From assembly GCA_910587555.1 (NCBI GenBank), contig CAJULV010000045.1, positions 20,861 through 32,763 on the forward strand: a DNA stretch of 11,903 nucleotides, in the 5' to 3' direction. The position numbers and the translations under genes are program-made. The notes under the pieces were generated by a model, which saw nothing but the letters and a program-made list of their open reading frames with translations, was not told the origin of the DNA and searched no databases. Source of the DNA: an uncultured Acetatifactor sp. (GTDB lineage Bacteria > Bacillota > Clostridia > Lachnospirales > Lachnospiraceae). Below are positions 1-6,713 of the stretch, one piece after another; within the stretch, counting starts at the first letter, position 1; each line of letters starts with the position of its first letter.

Positions 1-73
1 GGCAGATGACGGAATCCCATCGGTGGATGGCGAAGCGGCAGATGACGGAATCCCACCAGCAGATACTGCTTCA
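1..73 (+). repeat. Two tandem 36-base (12-codon) coding repeats
   Basis: The 19 bases at 1-19 recur exactly at 37-55, and the units run 2-37 and 38-73 in frame. Each unit encodes ADDGIP plus six divergent residues. The period is a multiple of three, so copy-number change would alter tail length without a frameshift. Further copies may lie left of the window. Confidence 0.75.
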
Positions 74-100
74 GAGGAGAATGGAGGCACGTCGGCTTAA
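1..100 (+). CDS. C-terminal end of an upstream protein with acidic repeat tail (partial)
   Basis: The gene enters from the left edge and ends at TAA 98-100, reading in the frame that begins at base 2. The 32 visible residues are rich in Asp, Glu, Gly, Ala and Pro and contain ADDGIP twice, twelve residues apart, ending in NGGTSA. No sorting motif, membrane segment or catalytic motif is visible. An acidic, Pro/Ala-containing low-complexity tail with short repeats is typical of exported or wall-exposed Gram-positive proteins, and the next two genes also encode exported proteins, so a surface protein is a reasonable inference. Function cannot be assigned from this fragment. The frame is supported by the in-frame repeat and by the stop falling directly before an AT-rich intergenic region. 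Confidence 0.7.
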   Translation, partial: ADDGIPSVDGEAADDGIPPADTASEENGGTSA

Positions 101-149
101 AAGATGAGTTTTCGGGTTCTGAAAAGTAATTGTGGTCGGATATTTATGT

Positions 150-171
150 GGAGGATACTATCGTGTCCTCC
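150..171 (+). terminator. Hairpin after the upstream gene, possible terminator
   Basis: GGAGGATA (150-157) can pair with TGTCCTCC (164-171) around the six-base loop CTATCG, giving eight pairs including one G-U. It lies 50 bases after the stop codon of the left-edge gene, where a terminator is expected. There is no T-tract behind it (the next bases are AGAAATCC), so intrinsic termination would be weak. It could instead be a 3' stabilising structure. Confidence 0.35.
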
Positions 172-216
172 AGAAATCCTTAGGAATTGAGTTCTTGAAG
201 CGTAAGATAAAAAGAA

Positions 217-242
217 TTGAAAAAACCGAAAAATACTATAAT
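217..242 (+). promoter_or_regulatory. Possible weak promoter upstream of the surface-protein genes
   Basis: A perfect TATAAT lies at 237-242 with TTGAAA at 217-222, but the spacer is only 14 bases, below the 16-18 preferred by sigma-A. If used, the transcript would carry an untranslated leader of roughly 330 bases including both AT palindromes. No better pair was found between here and the gene at 580. Confidence 0.25.
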
Positions 243-312
243 GTTTTTTGCAGGAAGTGACGATATAAACTTTGTATTTCAGTAGAAGTTAAAGGTGGCG
301 TTTATTTCTATG

Positions 313-335
313 GTATATATATTTTATTATATATA
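313..335. repeat. AT-only palindrome, copy 1
   Basis: TATATATA at 314-321 is the exact inverted complement of 328-335, around the six-base loop TTTTAT. The same element, matching at 21 of 23 positions, recurs at 430-452, with centres 117 bases apart. It may be an operator-like site, a cruciform or an RNA hairpin. No specific regulator is implied by the sequence. Confidence 0.5.
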
Positions 336-429
336 ATCATGCCGCATGCAGTCAGCAGATATATTGATTTAGCATGAATTAATGCGTTGTCAGATGATAT
401 GGAGAACATTAGTGATGTAATATAAAAAA

Positions 430-452
430 GTATATATATTATATTATATATG
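430..452. repeat. AT-only palindrome, copy 2
   Basis: ATATATA at 432-438 pairs with TATATAT at 445-451 around the loop TTATAT. Compared with copy 1 at 313-335 there are two substitutions in 23 positions. One lies in the loop region and one at the last base. The palindromic arms are kept, which is mild evidence that the symmetry matters. Confidence 0.5.
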
Positions 453-579
453 CTAATAGTTGAGGTTCATGATTGATAGCGCATGAGATTGGAAGTAAGA
501 GTATTGGATTTGCCTATGAACGGACAATGGAGAACACTGAGTGGTACAAAAAATAAGTGAAGGAGGAAAGGTAGAAGAA

Positions 580-1134
580 ATGGACACGCCAAGTTCAAAC
601 AGTCAGAAGTCGGAAGAGAAAAAAACGGCAAATAAAAAAATGATTATACTTATCTTCGTATTTCTTCTTATAGTGGCTGCGCTGATAGGCGTAATCGCAT
701 TTTTACTATTGAAGAGAGAGGAAGCGCCTGAGGAAAAAGGCGGGGTTTATACGATGGAGGAAGATAATTACATACAGATTATGGATGAAATGTCTGCCAG
801 GGTAAGCGAAGGCAATTTTGAGACTTACATGAACACAAACTGGATATTTGCGGACGGAACATCAGAGACTCAGAACGCTGTGTTGGGAAATTCGCCTAAT
901 AATACCAAGCCTATCAGATGCGAAGTAGTGTTGAATGACACAGGTGAAACGGTATTTACTACGGGGGTGATTCCTGTAGGGTCAGCGATTCCGCCGTTTA
1001 AGTTGGATGTGGACTTGGATGCGGGGGTTTATGAGGCAGTATGTAATGTTTATTTGTTACAGGAAGCTGAAGATGGTTCCTATGTGGAATATAGCAGTGC
1101 GGGGTTCGGCGTAACCATCACTGTGCAGGATTAA
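580..1134 (+). CDS. Single-pass membrane protein with small extracellular beta-rich domain
   Basis: The chosen start ATG 580 gives 184 residues. AGGAGG at 561-566 is the only good ribosome binding site, though its 13-base spacing is long. Residues 1-20 are polar and Lys-rich (KSEEKKTANKK), 21-44 form one hydrophobic helix (MIILIFVFLLIVAALIGVIAF), and 45-184 should lie outside the cell, following the positive-inside rule. The outer domain has alternating hydrophobic residues, motifs YMNTNW, GNSPNNTKPI and LDAGVYEAVC, and two cysteines (114 and 155) that could form a disulfide; this suggests a small beta-sandwich. I associate similar proteins with Lachnospiraceae surface-protein loci, but know of no assigned function. 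The next gene follows after 139 bases and encodes a secreted protein, so the pair probably acts together at the surface. An earlier GTG at 541 is possible but has no ribosome binding site. Confidence 0.85.
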   Translation: MDTPSSNSQKSEEKKTANKKMIILIFVFLLIVAALIGVIAFLLLKREEAPEEKGGVYTMEEDNYIQIMDEMSARVSEGNFETYMNTNWIFADGTSETQNAVLGNSPNNTKPIRCEVVLNDTGETVFTTGVIPVGSAIPPFKLDVDLDAGVYEAVCNVYLLQEAEDGSYVEYSSAGFGVTITVQD

Positions 1135-1273
1135 TGGGGTAGTTACTGTGCTTTCCTTGCGGGGTAGAAGCTTTATTAGGCCATATGTTGACGGCAGGGA
1201 ATATCCAGGGAAGGGAGCGGCAGTGGTTACATATACAATTTACAATCAAATTCATTTCAAGGAGGAAAAGAAA

Positions 1274-2608
1274 ATGAAAAGAAAGAAATTATTGTCAGCT
1301 GCAATGGTAGCAGGATTGACAGCAGCACAGCTCGCAATGCCCGTTGCGGCAGCTGACGGCGGTGATATTGATGTGGATATTGACATCAAGACCGGTGTGA
1401 TCAGAGTGGAAGTTCCCACAACAATTGATATTTCCGTCGATCAGTTTGAACTGGGAGGAAAGTCCCAGATCTATTCGCAGGATTTTTCAATGCTGAATAA
1501 GAGTCCTCTTCCTGTGAGGGTGGAAGTGACATCTACAGCAACGCTTGCTACAACTACGACGTTGGTGGCTACTAAAGCGGCGGCGGAAGAAGCTACTGAC
1601 AAGAGCGTATGGATGGCCATGGCAGCGGCTACATCTAAGGCGAACAATGCGTATAATTATGATGATGTGAACACCGAGGCTCCCGAAGAAGTCAGAGATT
1701 TGACAGACAGCAGCGCCAATGTTACAACGTTTGATACTGCAAATAAGAAGGCAAAGCAGGTGTTTTATCTTGCGGCGGGTTCGGAGAATTTAAGTAATAA
1801 AGTGGCTACCATAGCTGATGCAGGAAAATTCCCGTTATCATATGCACAATTTTATGCGATAACTGAGACTACCGACTTGAATGATAGTGATGCATTAGTG
1901 GATACCGATGGCACAAAGATTACTGCTGCAGCAGCGACTCAAAATGTAGTAGAATTGGATGCAAATGGTGATGTTGTGCAGTATGTGAAAAAAGGTGAAA
2001 CATCTACAACGGGTGTATCAACAGGCAACAAGGTATATGTAGTTGCAGCTACAGCAACAGAGGCTAATGGCTCTACTGCACCTGCTGCAGGAGGGAAGTA
2101 TCTTTATAGTGAGGCTACATCTGCAGCAACAGAAGGCGGAGAGGCTGCTTTCTCCTATATTGGTAAATTGGCTGATCAGGATGAATGGGAAGTAGGTAGC
2201 GGAAAAGATTTTGAGAAGATTAACATTAAATATGACATTTTTGGCACAGGAGAGGCGGTTTATGCTGAACTTACGGGTGATTTAGTGTATGGTTATTATA
2301 CTGCGCCTGCGGGACCTTCTATTGCAACAACCGCCTATACCTTGACAGCAGGACAGGCTGTTGAAATTGAACTCAATCTCGGCGCTGGAAGCAAGGCTGC
2401 TACGGCTCCGGTTTCCATGATTTGGAAGGAAAAGGGACAGGAAGTATCAAGTGTTCCGGGCGTATCATATGCAAATGGCGTAATAACCATTGGCTCAGAC
2501 ATTGTTGACGGTTTCTTGGATGATAGTGCGACACAATACCCTGTGACGATGACTATTAAGTTTAACGATCCTGCTGGGACAGAGATTGACATTACGATGA
2601 ACAAGTAA
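1274..2608 (+). CDS. Secreted Ala/Thr-rich surface protein
   Basis: The start ATG 1274 follows AAGGAGG (1259-1265) at eight bases and gives 444 residues. The open frame extends 42 codons further upstream, but that extension would place the signal peptide internally. Residues 1-27 are a classic Sec signal peptide: MKRKK, a hydrophobic core, and a cleavage site near VAAA-D. The mature N-terminus is Asp-rich (DGGDIDVDIDIKTG), followed by VEVPTTIDISVDQFEL and a segment ending SMLNKSPLPVRVEV. This VPTT...NKS pattern is one I recall from uncharacterised clostridial surface proteins. The middle (about 85-330) is low-complexity Ala/Thr/Ser-rich, and the C-terminus (about 345-444) alternates polar and hydrophobic residues like an Ig-type beta domain ending in DITMNK. 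There is no LPXTG motif, C-terminal membrane segment or cysteine, so attachment must be non-covalent or via a partner, perhaps the membrane protein encoded at 580-1134. Function unknown. Confidence 0.85.
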   Translation: MKRKKLLSAAMVAGLTAAQLAMPVAAADGGDIDVDIDIKTGVIRVEVPTTIDISVDQFELGGKSQIYSQDFSMLNKSPLPVRVEVTSTATLATTTTLVATKAAAEEATDKSVWMAMAAATSKANNAYNYDDVNTEAPEEVRDLTDSSANVTTFDTANKKAKQVFYLAAGSENLSNKVATIADAGKFPLSYAQFYAITETTDLNDSDALVDTDGTKITAAAATQNVVELDANGDVVQYVKKGETSTTGVSTGNKVYVVAATATEANGSTAPAAGGKYLYSEATSAATEGGEAAFSYIGKLADQDEWEVGSGKDFEKINIKYDIFGTGEAVYAELTGDLVYGYYTAPAGPSIATTAYTLTAGQAVEIELNLGAGSKAATAPVSMIWKEKGQEVSSVPGVSYANGVITIGSDIVDGFLDDSATQYPVTMTIKFNDPAGTEIDITMNK

Positions 2609-2662
2609 TGATTGGTTGTTTGCATTATGTGAGCGATACAAAAGAAAATGCTTTAGCTTGAG

Positions 2663-2699
2663 AAAGATGGGCAGAAGCGCATAGCTTCTGCCCATCTTT
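2663..2699 (+). terminator. Strong rho-independent terminator (possibly bidirectional)
   Basis: A perfect 16-bp stem pairs 2663-2678 (AAAGATGGGCAGAAGC) with 2684-2699 around the five-base loop GCATA. The stem ends in CTTT and is followed by six A residues, so the U-run is short on the + strand and partly inside the stem. It sits 55 bases after the secreted-protein gene and before the next promoter, separating the surface-protein block from the glycan operon. Confidence 0.85.
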
Positions 2700-2713
2700 A
2701 AAAAATGCTTGGT

Positions 2714-2742
2714 TTGGAAGAAATCCGGGACATTGTTATGAA
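2714..2742 (+). promoter_or_regulatory. Sigma-A-type promoter of the glycan operon
   Basis: TTGGAA (2714-2719) and TATGAA (2737-2742) are separated by exactly 17 bases, directly downstream of the terminator and about 40 bases before the first gene of the operon. The expected transcript would start near 2749 with a short leader. The position between a terminator and a good ribosome binding site supports the call. The hexamers each deviate from consensus by one or two bases. Confidence 0.55.
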
Positions 2743-2780
2743 AAAGTAAATTTGAAGGCATATATCCGGGGAGGAACTCT

Positions 2781-3902
2781 ATGGAAATGCAGCAAATATT
2801 TGTCACACGTCCTTCAATGCCTCCGTATGAGGAGTATGTCAAGATGATAGAGCCTTTATGGGAAAGTCATATACTAACTAACATGGGGAAGTATCACTGT
2901 GAACTGGAGGATAGATTAAAGGAATATTTAGATGTGCCGCAGTTGTCTCTGATGGTAAATGGACATATGGCGTTGGAATTGGTTATACAAGCGTTCTGTT
3001 TTCCAAAGGATGCGGAAATAATTACGACGCCGTTTACATTTGTCTCTACCACACATGCAATTGCAAGAAATCAGTTAAAGCCGGTATTTTGCGATGTAAA
3101 AGAAGCGGATGGGACTATTGACGAGAATAGGATAGAGGACTTGATCACATGTAAAACAGTGGCAATTGTGCCTGTTCATGTGTATGGACATGTGTGTAAT
3201 ATATCAGCGATTCAGCGGATTGCAGAGAAGCATGGGTTAAAAGTTATCTATGACGCAGCGCATGCTTTCGGCGTTAGATACAGGGGAAAAGGAATCGGAT
3301 GTTATGGAGATGCATCAATATTTAGCTTTCATGCAACAAAAGTGTTTAATACGATTGAGGGGGGCGCAGTATCATTTGCCGAAAAAGAGCTATATGATAG
3401 ATTGTATAATTTAAAGAACTTTGGAATCCGGGGAGAAGAACTGGTTGCAGAGATCGGAACGAATGCAAAAATGAACGAATTTTCGGCTGCTATGGGATTG
3501 TGTAATTTGAAGTATATTCAAACAGCTATTGAGCAAAGGAAAAGAGGATATGATCTTTACAAGAGGATGCTTACTGGACTTAAGGGAATTCGCTTTTTGA
3601 ATGGTTCATCGGAAGCTACTGGAAACTATGGATATTTTCCAATTGTAGTGGAAGAAGAATACGGCGAGAGCAGGGATGCGTTGTATGACCGACTTAGAAA
3701 AAATGGTATACATTGCAGAAAATATTTTTATCCATTGGTTTGTGATCAGGAATGTTTTGCGGAGCAGTATAGGACAACAGAATTGACAGTGGCGAGAAGG
3801 CTTGCGCAGAATATATTGACTCTTCCACTATATGAAGGAATGGGAGAAGATGTGATTGAAAGAATAGTGAAGCAGTGCCTGCGAGCAGGGGAAAGGAAAT
3901 AG
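2781..3902 (+). CDS. VioA-like sugar-nucleotide aminotransferase (DegT/DnrJ/EryC1/StrS family)
   Basis: The 373-residue protein begins at ATG 2781, six bases after GGGGAGG. It has the features of PLP-dependent 4-keto-sugar aminotransferases: VTRPSMPPYEEYV at the N-terminus, ILTNMGKYHCELE (31-43), NGHMALE (60-66), TTPFTFVSTTHA (82-93), VPVHVYGH (130-137), the cofactor aspartate D158 in YDAAHAFG, and the Schiff-base lysine K187 in SFHATKVFNTIEGG. Length and motif order match full-length family members. The opening VTRP...PP...ILTN and HATKVFNT resemble VioA and related enzymes that use glutamate to aminate dTDP-4-keto-6-deoxyglucose to dTDP-Qui4N. That substrate is inference. It is the first gene after a terminator and promoter and is followed within 7 bases by an acid-activating ligase, suggesting that the new amino group is then acylated. 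No 4,6-dehydratase is in the window. Confidence 0.88.
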   Translation: MEMQQIFVTRPSMPPYEEYVKMIEPLWESHILTNMGKYHCELEDRLKEYLDVPQLSLMVNGHMALELVIQAFCFPKDAEIITTPFTFVSTTHAIARNQLKPVFCDVKEADGTIDENRIEDLITCKTVAIVPVHVYGHVCNISAIQRIAEKHGLKVIYDAAHAFGVRYRGKGIGCYGDASIFSFHATKVFNTIEGGAVSFAEKELYDRLYNLKNFGIRGEELVAEIGTNAKMNEFSAAMGLCNLKYIQTAIEQRKRGYDLYKRMLTGLKGIRFLNGSSEATGNYGYFPIVVEEEYGESRDALYDRLRKNGIHCRKYFYPLVCDQECFAEQYRTTELTVARRLAQNILTLPLYEGMGEDVIERIVKQCLRAGERK

Positions 3903-3909
3903 AACAAGT

Positions 3910-5289
3910 ATGTTTCTGAAAGAAGAAATTCATAATTTGGATAATTATGCGATTGTAGATGAATACAGAAATTGTTTAACATATAGAGAGTTGGAAGCGA
4001 TATCAGAAGACTATGCGAAAATAGTACCTTCAAGGAGTTTGGTTGCAATTTTATGTGATTATGATATAAATACGGTTGCCTTTTATTACAGCATGATGAA
4101 TAACAGCGCAGTTCCCATATTATTAAGCAGTACTTTGGATCAGGAATTGCATGGAAATTTAATTAACGCATATTGTCCTGAGTATATATGGACAAAGGCG
4201 GGAAATGACAGGTTGCCTGATGGATGGGAGAAGATTATTTCCAGAGGCAGTCATGTTTTGATAAAAACAGATTATGGAAAGACTGAAATTCATAAGGACC
4301 TGGCATTGTTATTATCAACATCGGGGAGTACCGGGAGTCCTAAGTTTGTTAGAATAAGTCGAACAAATTTAGTTTGTAATACAAAGGCAATGGCAGAGTA
4401 TGTTGGTTTACGTATAGAAGACAGAGGAATTGCCACATTACCGTTTTACTTTTGTCTGGGAATGGTTACCATGCATATGCATTGGTACATGGAGGCGACT
4501 TTTTATATTACGTCCAGTACTATGATACAAGAAGAATTTTGGGATTTTGTTGAGAAAAATAAGATTACAAATTTTTCAGCAGTTCCGTACCAATATCAGA
4601 TTTTAAACAGAATTGGATTTATAGATAAAGAATATCCATTTTTCAGATTTTCGGTAGTTGCCGGAGGCGCATTAGATAGTAAAATGTATCAATTGGTTGC
4701 AGAACAGTGGGGCCGAAAGGGGATTAAGCTTTTGGTTGCTTATGGACAGACTGAGGGCAGTGGGCTTTTGGCAGGACTTCCTTATAACAGGCTGCTTGAT
4801 AAGGCTGGAAGTATAGGATTGGCTGCAGAGGGATTAAGGGCGTCCATTTATAAAGGAGAGAACGGAGAAGGGGAACTGGTCTTTGAGGGGACAAGTGTGG
4901 GACTTGGCTATGCGTCTGGCAGAGAGGATTTGAACAAAGGAAATGAAAACCAGGGGATTTTGCATACCGGAGACATAGCATATATGGACAGTGAGGGATA
5001 CATTTTTTTGAAGGGAAGATTGAAGCGTTTTATTAAGCTTTTGGGTATACGCTTTAGCCTTGACGGGATGGAAAAGGTAATCAACAATGCATATAGTGAG
5101 GGAGAAGCGGTTTGTGTCGGAAGTGATGATCGGGTTATAGTGTATTATACCGGAAAATATGAGGCAGAGACCCTAAGGGAGTATTGCATTAAAAAATTTT
5201 CTATAAAAAAGACAATGATTCAGGTGAAGTATATTGAAAAAATTCCTCGTAACGAATCAGGGAAAGTCCTTTACTCTGCATTGATGTAA
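3910..5289 (+). CDS. ANL-family adenylate-forming acid ligase
   Basis: The 459-residue enzyme starts at ATG 3910, seven bases after the aminotransferase stop. Its ribosome binding site (AGGGGAAAGGAA) lies within the end of that gene, so translation is probably coupled. The ANL core motifs are all present and in order: phosphate loop LLSTSGSTGSPK (134-145), AYGQTEGSG (277-285), HTGDIAYMDSEGYIFLKGR (352-370), and the C-terminal catalytic lysine K452 in PRNESGK. The family activates a carboxylate as acyl-AMP and passes it to CoA or a carrier-protein thiol. It is somewhat shorter than typical acyl-CoA synthetases and stand-alone, like ligases that load discrete carrier proteins. The acyl carrier protein at 8285-8512 is the obvious partner. 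The acid cannot be predicted by eye. Amino-acid adenylation and acyl-CoA synthesis remain alternatives. Confidence 0.87.
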   Translation: MFLKEEIHNLDNYAIVDEYRNCLTYRELEAISEDYAKIVPSRSLVAILCDYDINTVAFYYSMMNNSAVPILLSSTLDQELHGNLINAYCPEYIWTKAGNDRLPDGWEKIISRGSHVLIKTDYGKTEIHKDLALLLSTSGSTGSPKFVRISRTNLVCNTKAMAEYVGLRIEDRGIATLPFYFCLGMVTMHMHWYMEATFYITSSTMIQEEFWDFVEKNKITNFSAVPYQYQILNRIGFIDKEYPFFRFSVVAGGALDSKMYQLVAEQWGRKGIKLLVAYGQTEGSGLLAGLPYNRLLDKAGSIGLAAEGLRASIYKGENGEGELVFEGTSVGLGYASGREDLNKGNENQGILHTGDIAYMDSEGYIFLKGRLKRFIKLLGIRFSLDGMEKVINNAYSEGEAVCVGSDDRVIVYYTGKYEAETLREYCIKKFSIKKTMIQVKYIEKIPRNESGKVLYSALM

Positions 5290-5428
5290 TATGGAAGATG
5301 AAATGAAAGCGTTTGAAACAGAAAGTACATGCGGTTTGAATGGAGTTGCAGCGGTAAAGTTCAGACAGGATTGGACAGGATGACTGTAAGAAAGCGATTA
5401 TATGGGCATATAGGAGAAATAAGACAGC

Positions 5429-6637
5429 ATGAAGAAGATATTATTGCTTGGAGGCTCACATTTCCAGGTACCATCAATAAAAAAGGCTAAAGAAATGGGG
5501 TTTTATACTGTCACATGTGATTATTTGCCTCAGAATCCGGGACATAAATATGCTGATGAGTATTATAATGTCAGCACTACTGACAAGGAAGAGGTTCTTC
5601 GTCTGGCACAGAAATTGAAAATTGATGGAATTGTCTGCTATGCATCCGATCCAGCGGCGCCTACGGCAGCATATGTAGCAGAAAAAATGTGTTTACCTGC
5701 TAGTCCATACCAATCTGTAGAGATTCTTGCAAATAAAGATAAGTTTAGAAAGTTTTTGTCTGCCAATGGTTTTCACACACCGAAAGCAAGGGGATATGCA
5801 TATGAAGAAGTGGAGCAAATGCGGAAGGATATAGGGGAATTTTGTTTTCCCGTTATGGTCAAACCAGTAGACTCCTCAGGCAGCAAGGGTGTAGCAAAAG
5901 TTGATGAGGTATCGGAGATTTTGGAGGCAGTGGATACTGCAGTGTCATATTCCAGATGCGGGCGCTTTATCATAGAGGAGTATGTAGAGAAGTCGGGCTA
6001 TCAAATTGCAGGAGACGGATTCTCGGTAGATGGAAAGCTTGTATTTCGATGTTTTGCAAATGAGCACTTTGATGCGGACGGAATCAATCCCTATGTACCG
6101 ATTGGGGAGAGTTGGCCATATAATATGCCCAAACGTGTTCATGATAAACTTCATAGAGAGATACAGAGGGCGTTGTCATTATTACATATGGGAACACAGG
6201 CATATAATTTTGATGCCAGAATTGATAAAGATGAGAATGTATATCTAATGGAAATCGGTCCGCGTAATGGGGGAAATATGATTGCACAGGTGACACAATA
6301 TGCCACGGGAGTGGATATGGTAGAATATACTATAAAGGCTGCTATGGGAGAAGATTGTAGTTCGCTTCATATGGCAGAACCGCAGGGATATTGGGCTAAT
6401 TATATGCTTCATACGCAGAAAGCTGGTATTCTGAAAGGGGTTTGGATAGAAGAAAACTTTAAAAAGAATAACTTGGTTGAATTTGAAATGATATATCAGG
6501 AAGGCGAAAAAGTTGAAAGATTTACAGGATCTAATGGCACGTTGGGAACCATGATTCTTAAGTTTAACTCTGAGAGTGAAATGCTTGAAAAAATGGATCA
6601 CATGAATCGTTGGGTTAAGGTGATTACAGAAGCTTAA
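5429..6637 (+). CDS. ATP-grasp carboxylate-amine ligase family protein
   Basis: The 402-residue protein starts at ATG 5429, with AGGAGA at 5412-5417 upstream. It opens with a Rossmann-like pre-ATP-grasp segment (KKILLLGGSHFQVPSIKKA). The ATP-grasp body follows: NKDKFRKFL (102-110), glycine-rich nucleotide loop VKPVDSSGSKGV (144-155), adenine-contacting IIEEYV (181-186), and metal-binding NFDARIDKDENVYLMEIGPRNGGN (260-283, including D262, E275 and N280). Such enzymes activate a carboxylate as acyl-phosphate and join it to an amine or other nucleophile. PurK/CarB-like members with this architecture occur in amino-acid ligase and surface-polysaccharide loci. Here it could attach an amino acid to the amino sugar or build the acid used by the ANL ligase. 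Substrates are unknown. It is preceded by 139 bases without a convincing gene. Confidence 0.87.
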   Translation: MKKILLLGGSHFQVPSIKKAKEMGFYTVTCDYLPQNPGHKYADEYYNVSTTDKEEVLRLAQKLKIDGIVCYASDPAAPTAAYVAEKMCLPASPYQSVEILANKDKFRKFLSANGFHTPKARGYAYEEVEQMRKDIGEFCFPVMVKPVDSSGSKGVAKVDEVSEILEAVDTAVSYSRCGRFIIEEYVEKSGYQIAGDGFSVDGKLVFRCFANEHFDADGINPYVPIGESWPYNMPKRVHDKLHREIQRALSLLHMGTQAYNFDARIDKDENVYLMEIGPRNGGNMIAQVTQYATGVDMVEYTIKAAMGEDCSSLHMAEPQGYWANYMLHTQKAGILKGVWIEENFKKNNLVEFEMIYQEGEKVERFTGSNGTLGTMILKFNSESEMLEKMDHMNRWVKVITEA

Positions 6638-6713
6638 GATAAAGATAGAATATCTGTAAAGGTGTTTTGATAAAAAGTAAGTTATATTTTTGGTAAGAGG
6701 AAGGCAAATTAAA

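Larger units (their letters stand above)
101..579. other. 479-base AT-rich intergenic region with no supported gene
   Basis: I found no open reading frame with a ribosome binding site on either strand here. The stretch holds a hairpin (150-171), a TATAAT box (237-242) with a poorly spaced upstream hexamer, and two near-identical AT-only palindromes (313-335 and 430-452). An open frame does begin at GTG 541, but the better start of the next gene is ATG 580. A leader this long before a surface-protein gene suggests regulated transcription, but no known riboswitch or T-box signature was recognised. Confidence 0.6.

Noticed and set aside
396..547. Imperfect direct repeat around ATGGAGAACA (399 and 527)
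   Set aside because: Only ten contiguous bases match exactly, and beyond that the alignment needs a gap; chance similarity is likely.
1188..1246. Internal promoter before the secreted-protein gene (TTGACG 1188, TACAAT 1234 and 1241)
   Set aside because: TTGACG has no -10-like hexamer at 16-18 bases, and the TACAAT boxes have no suitable -35. Separate transcription is possible but not supported by spacing.
1148..1273. N-terminal extension of the secreted-protein frame (42 extra codons)
   Set aside because: A strong ribosome binding site and a complete signal peptide begin at ATG 1274; the extension would bury the signal peptide and has no ribosome binding site of its own.
5380..5490. 36-codon frame starting at an ATGA overlap with the 30-codon frame and running into the ATP-grasp gene
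   Set aside because: No ribosome binding site, low-quality sequence, and 62 bases of overlap with a well-supported gene in another frame.
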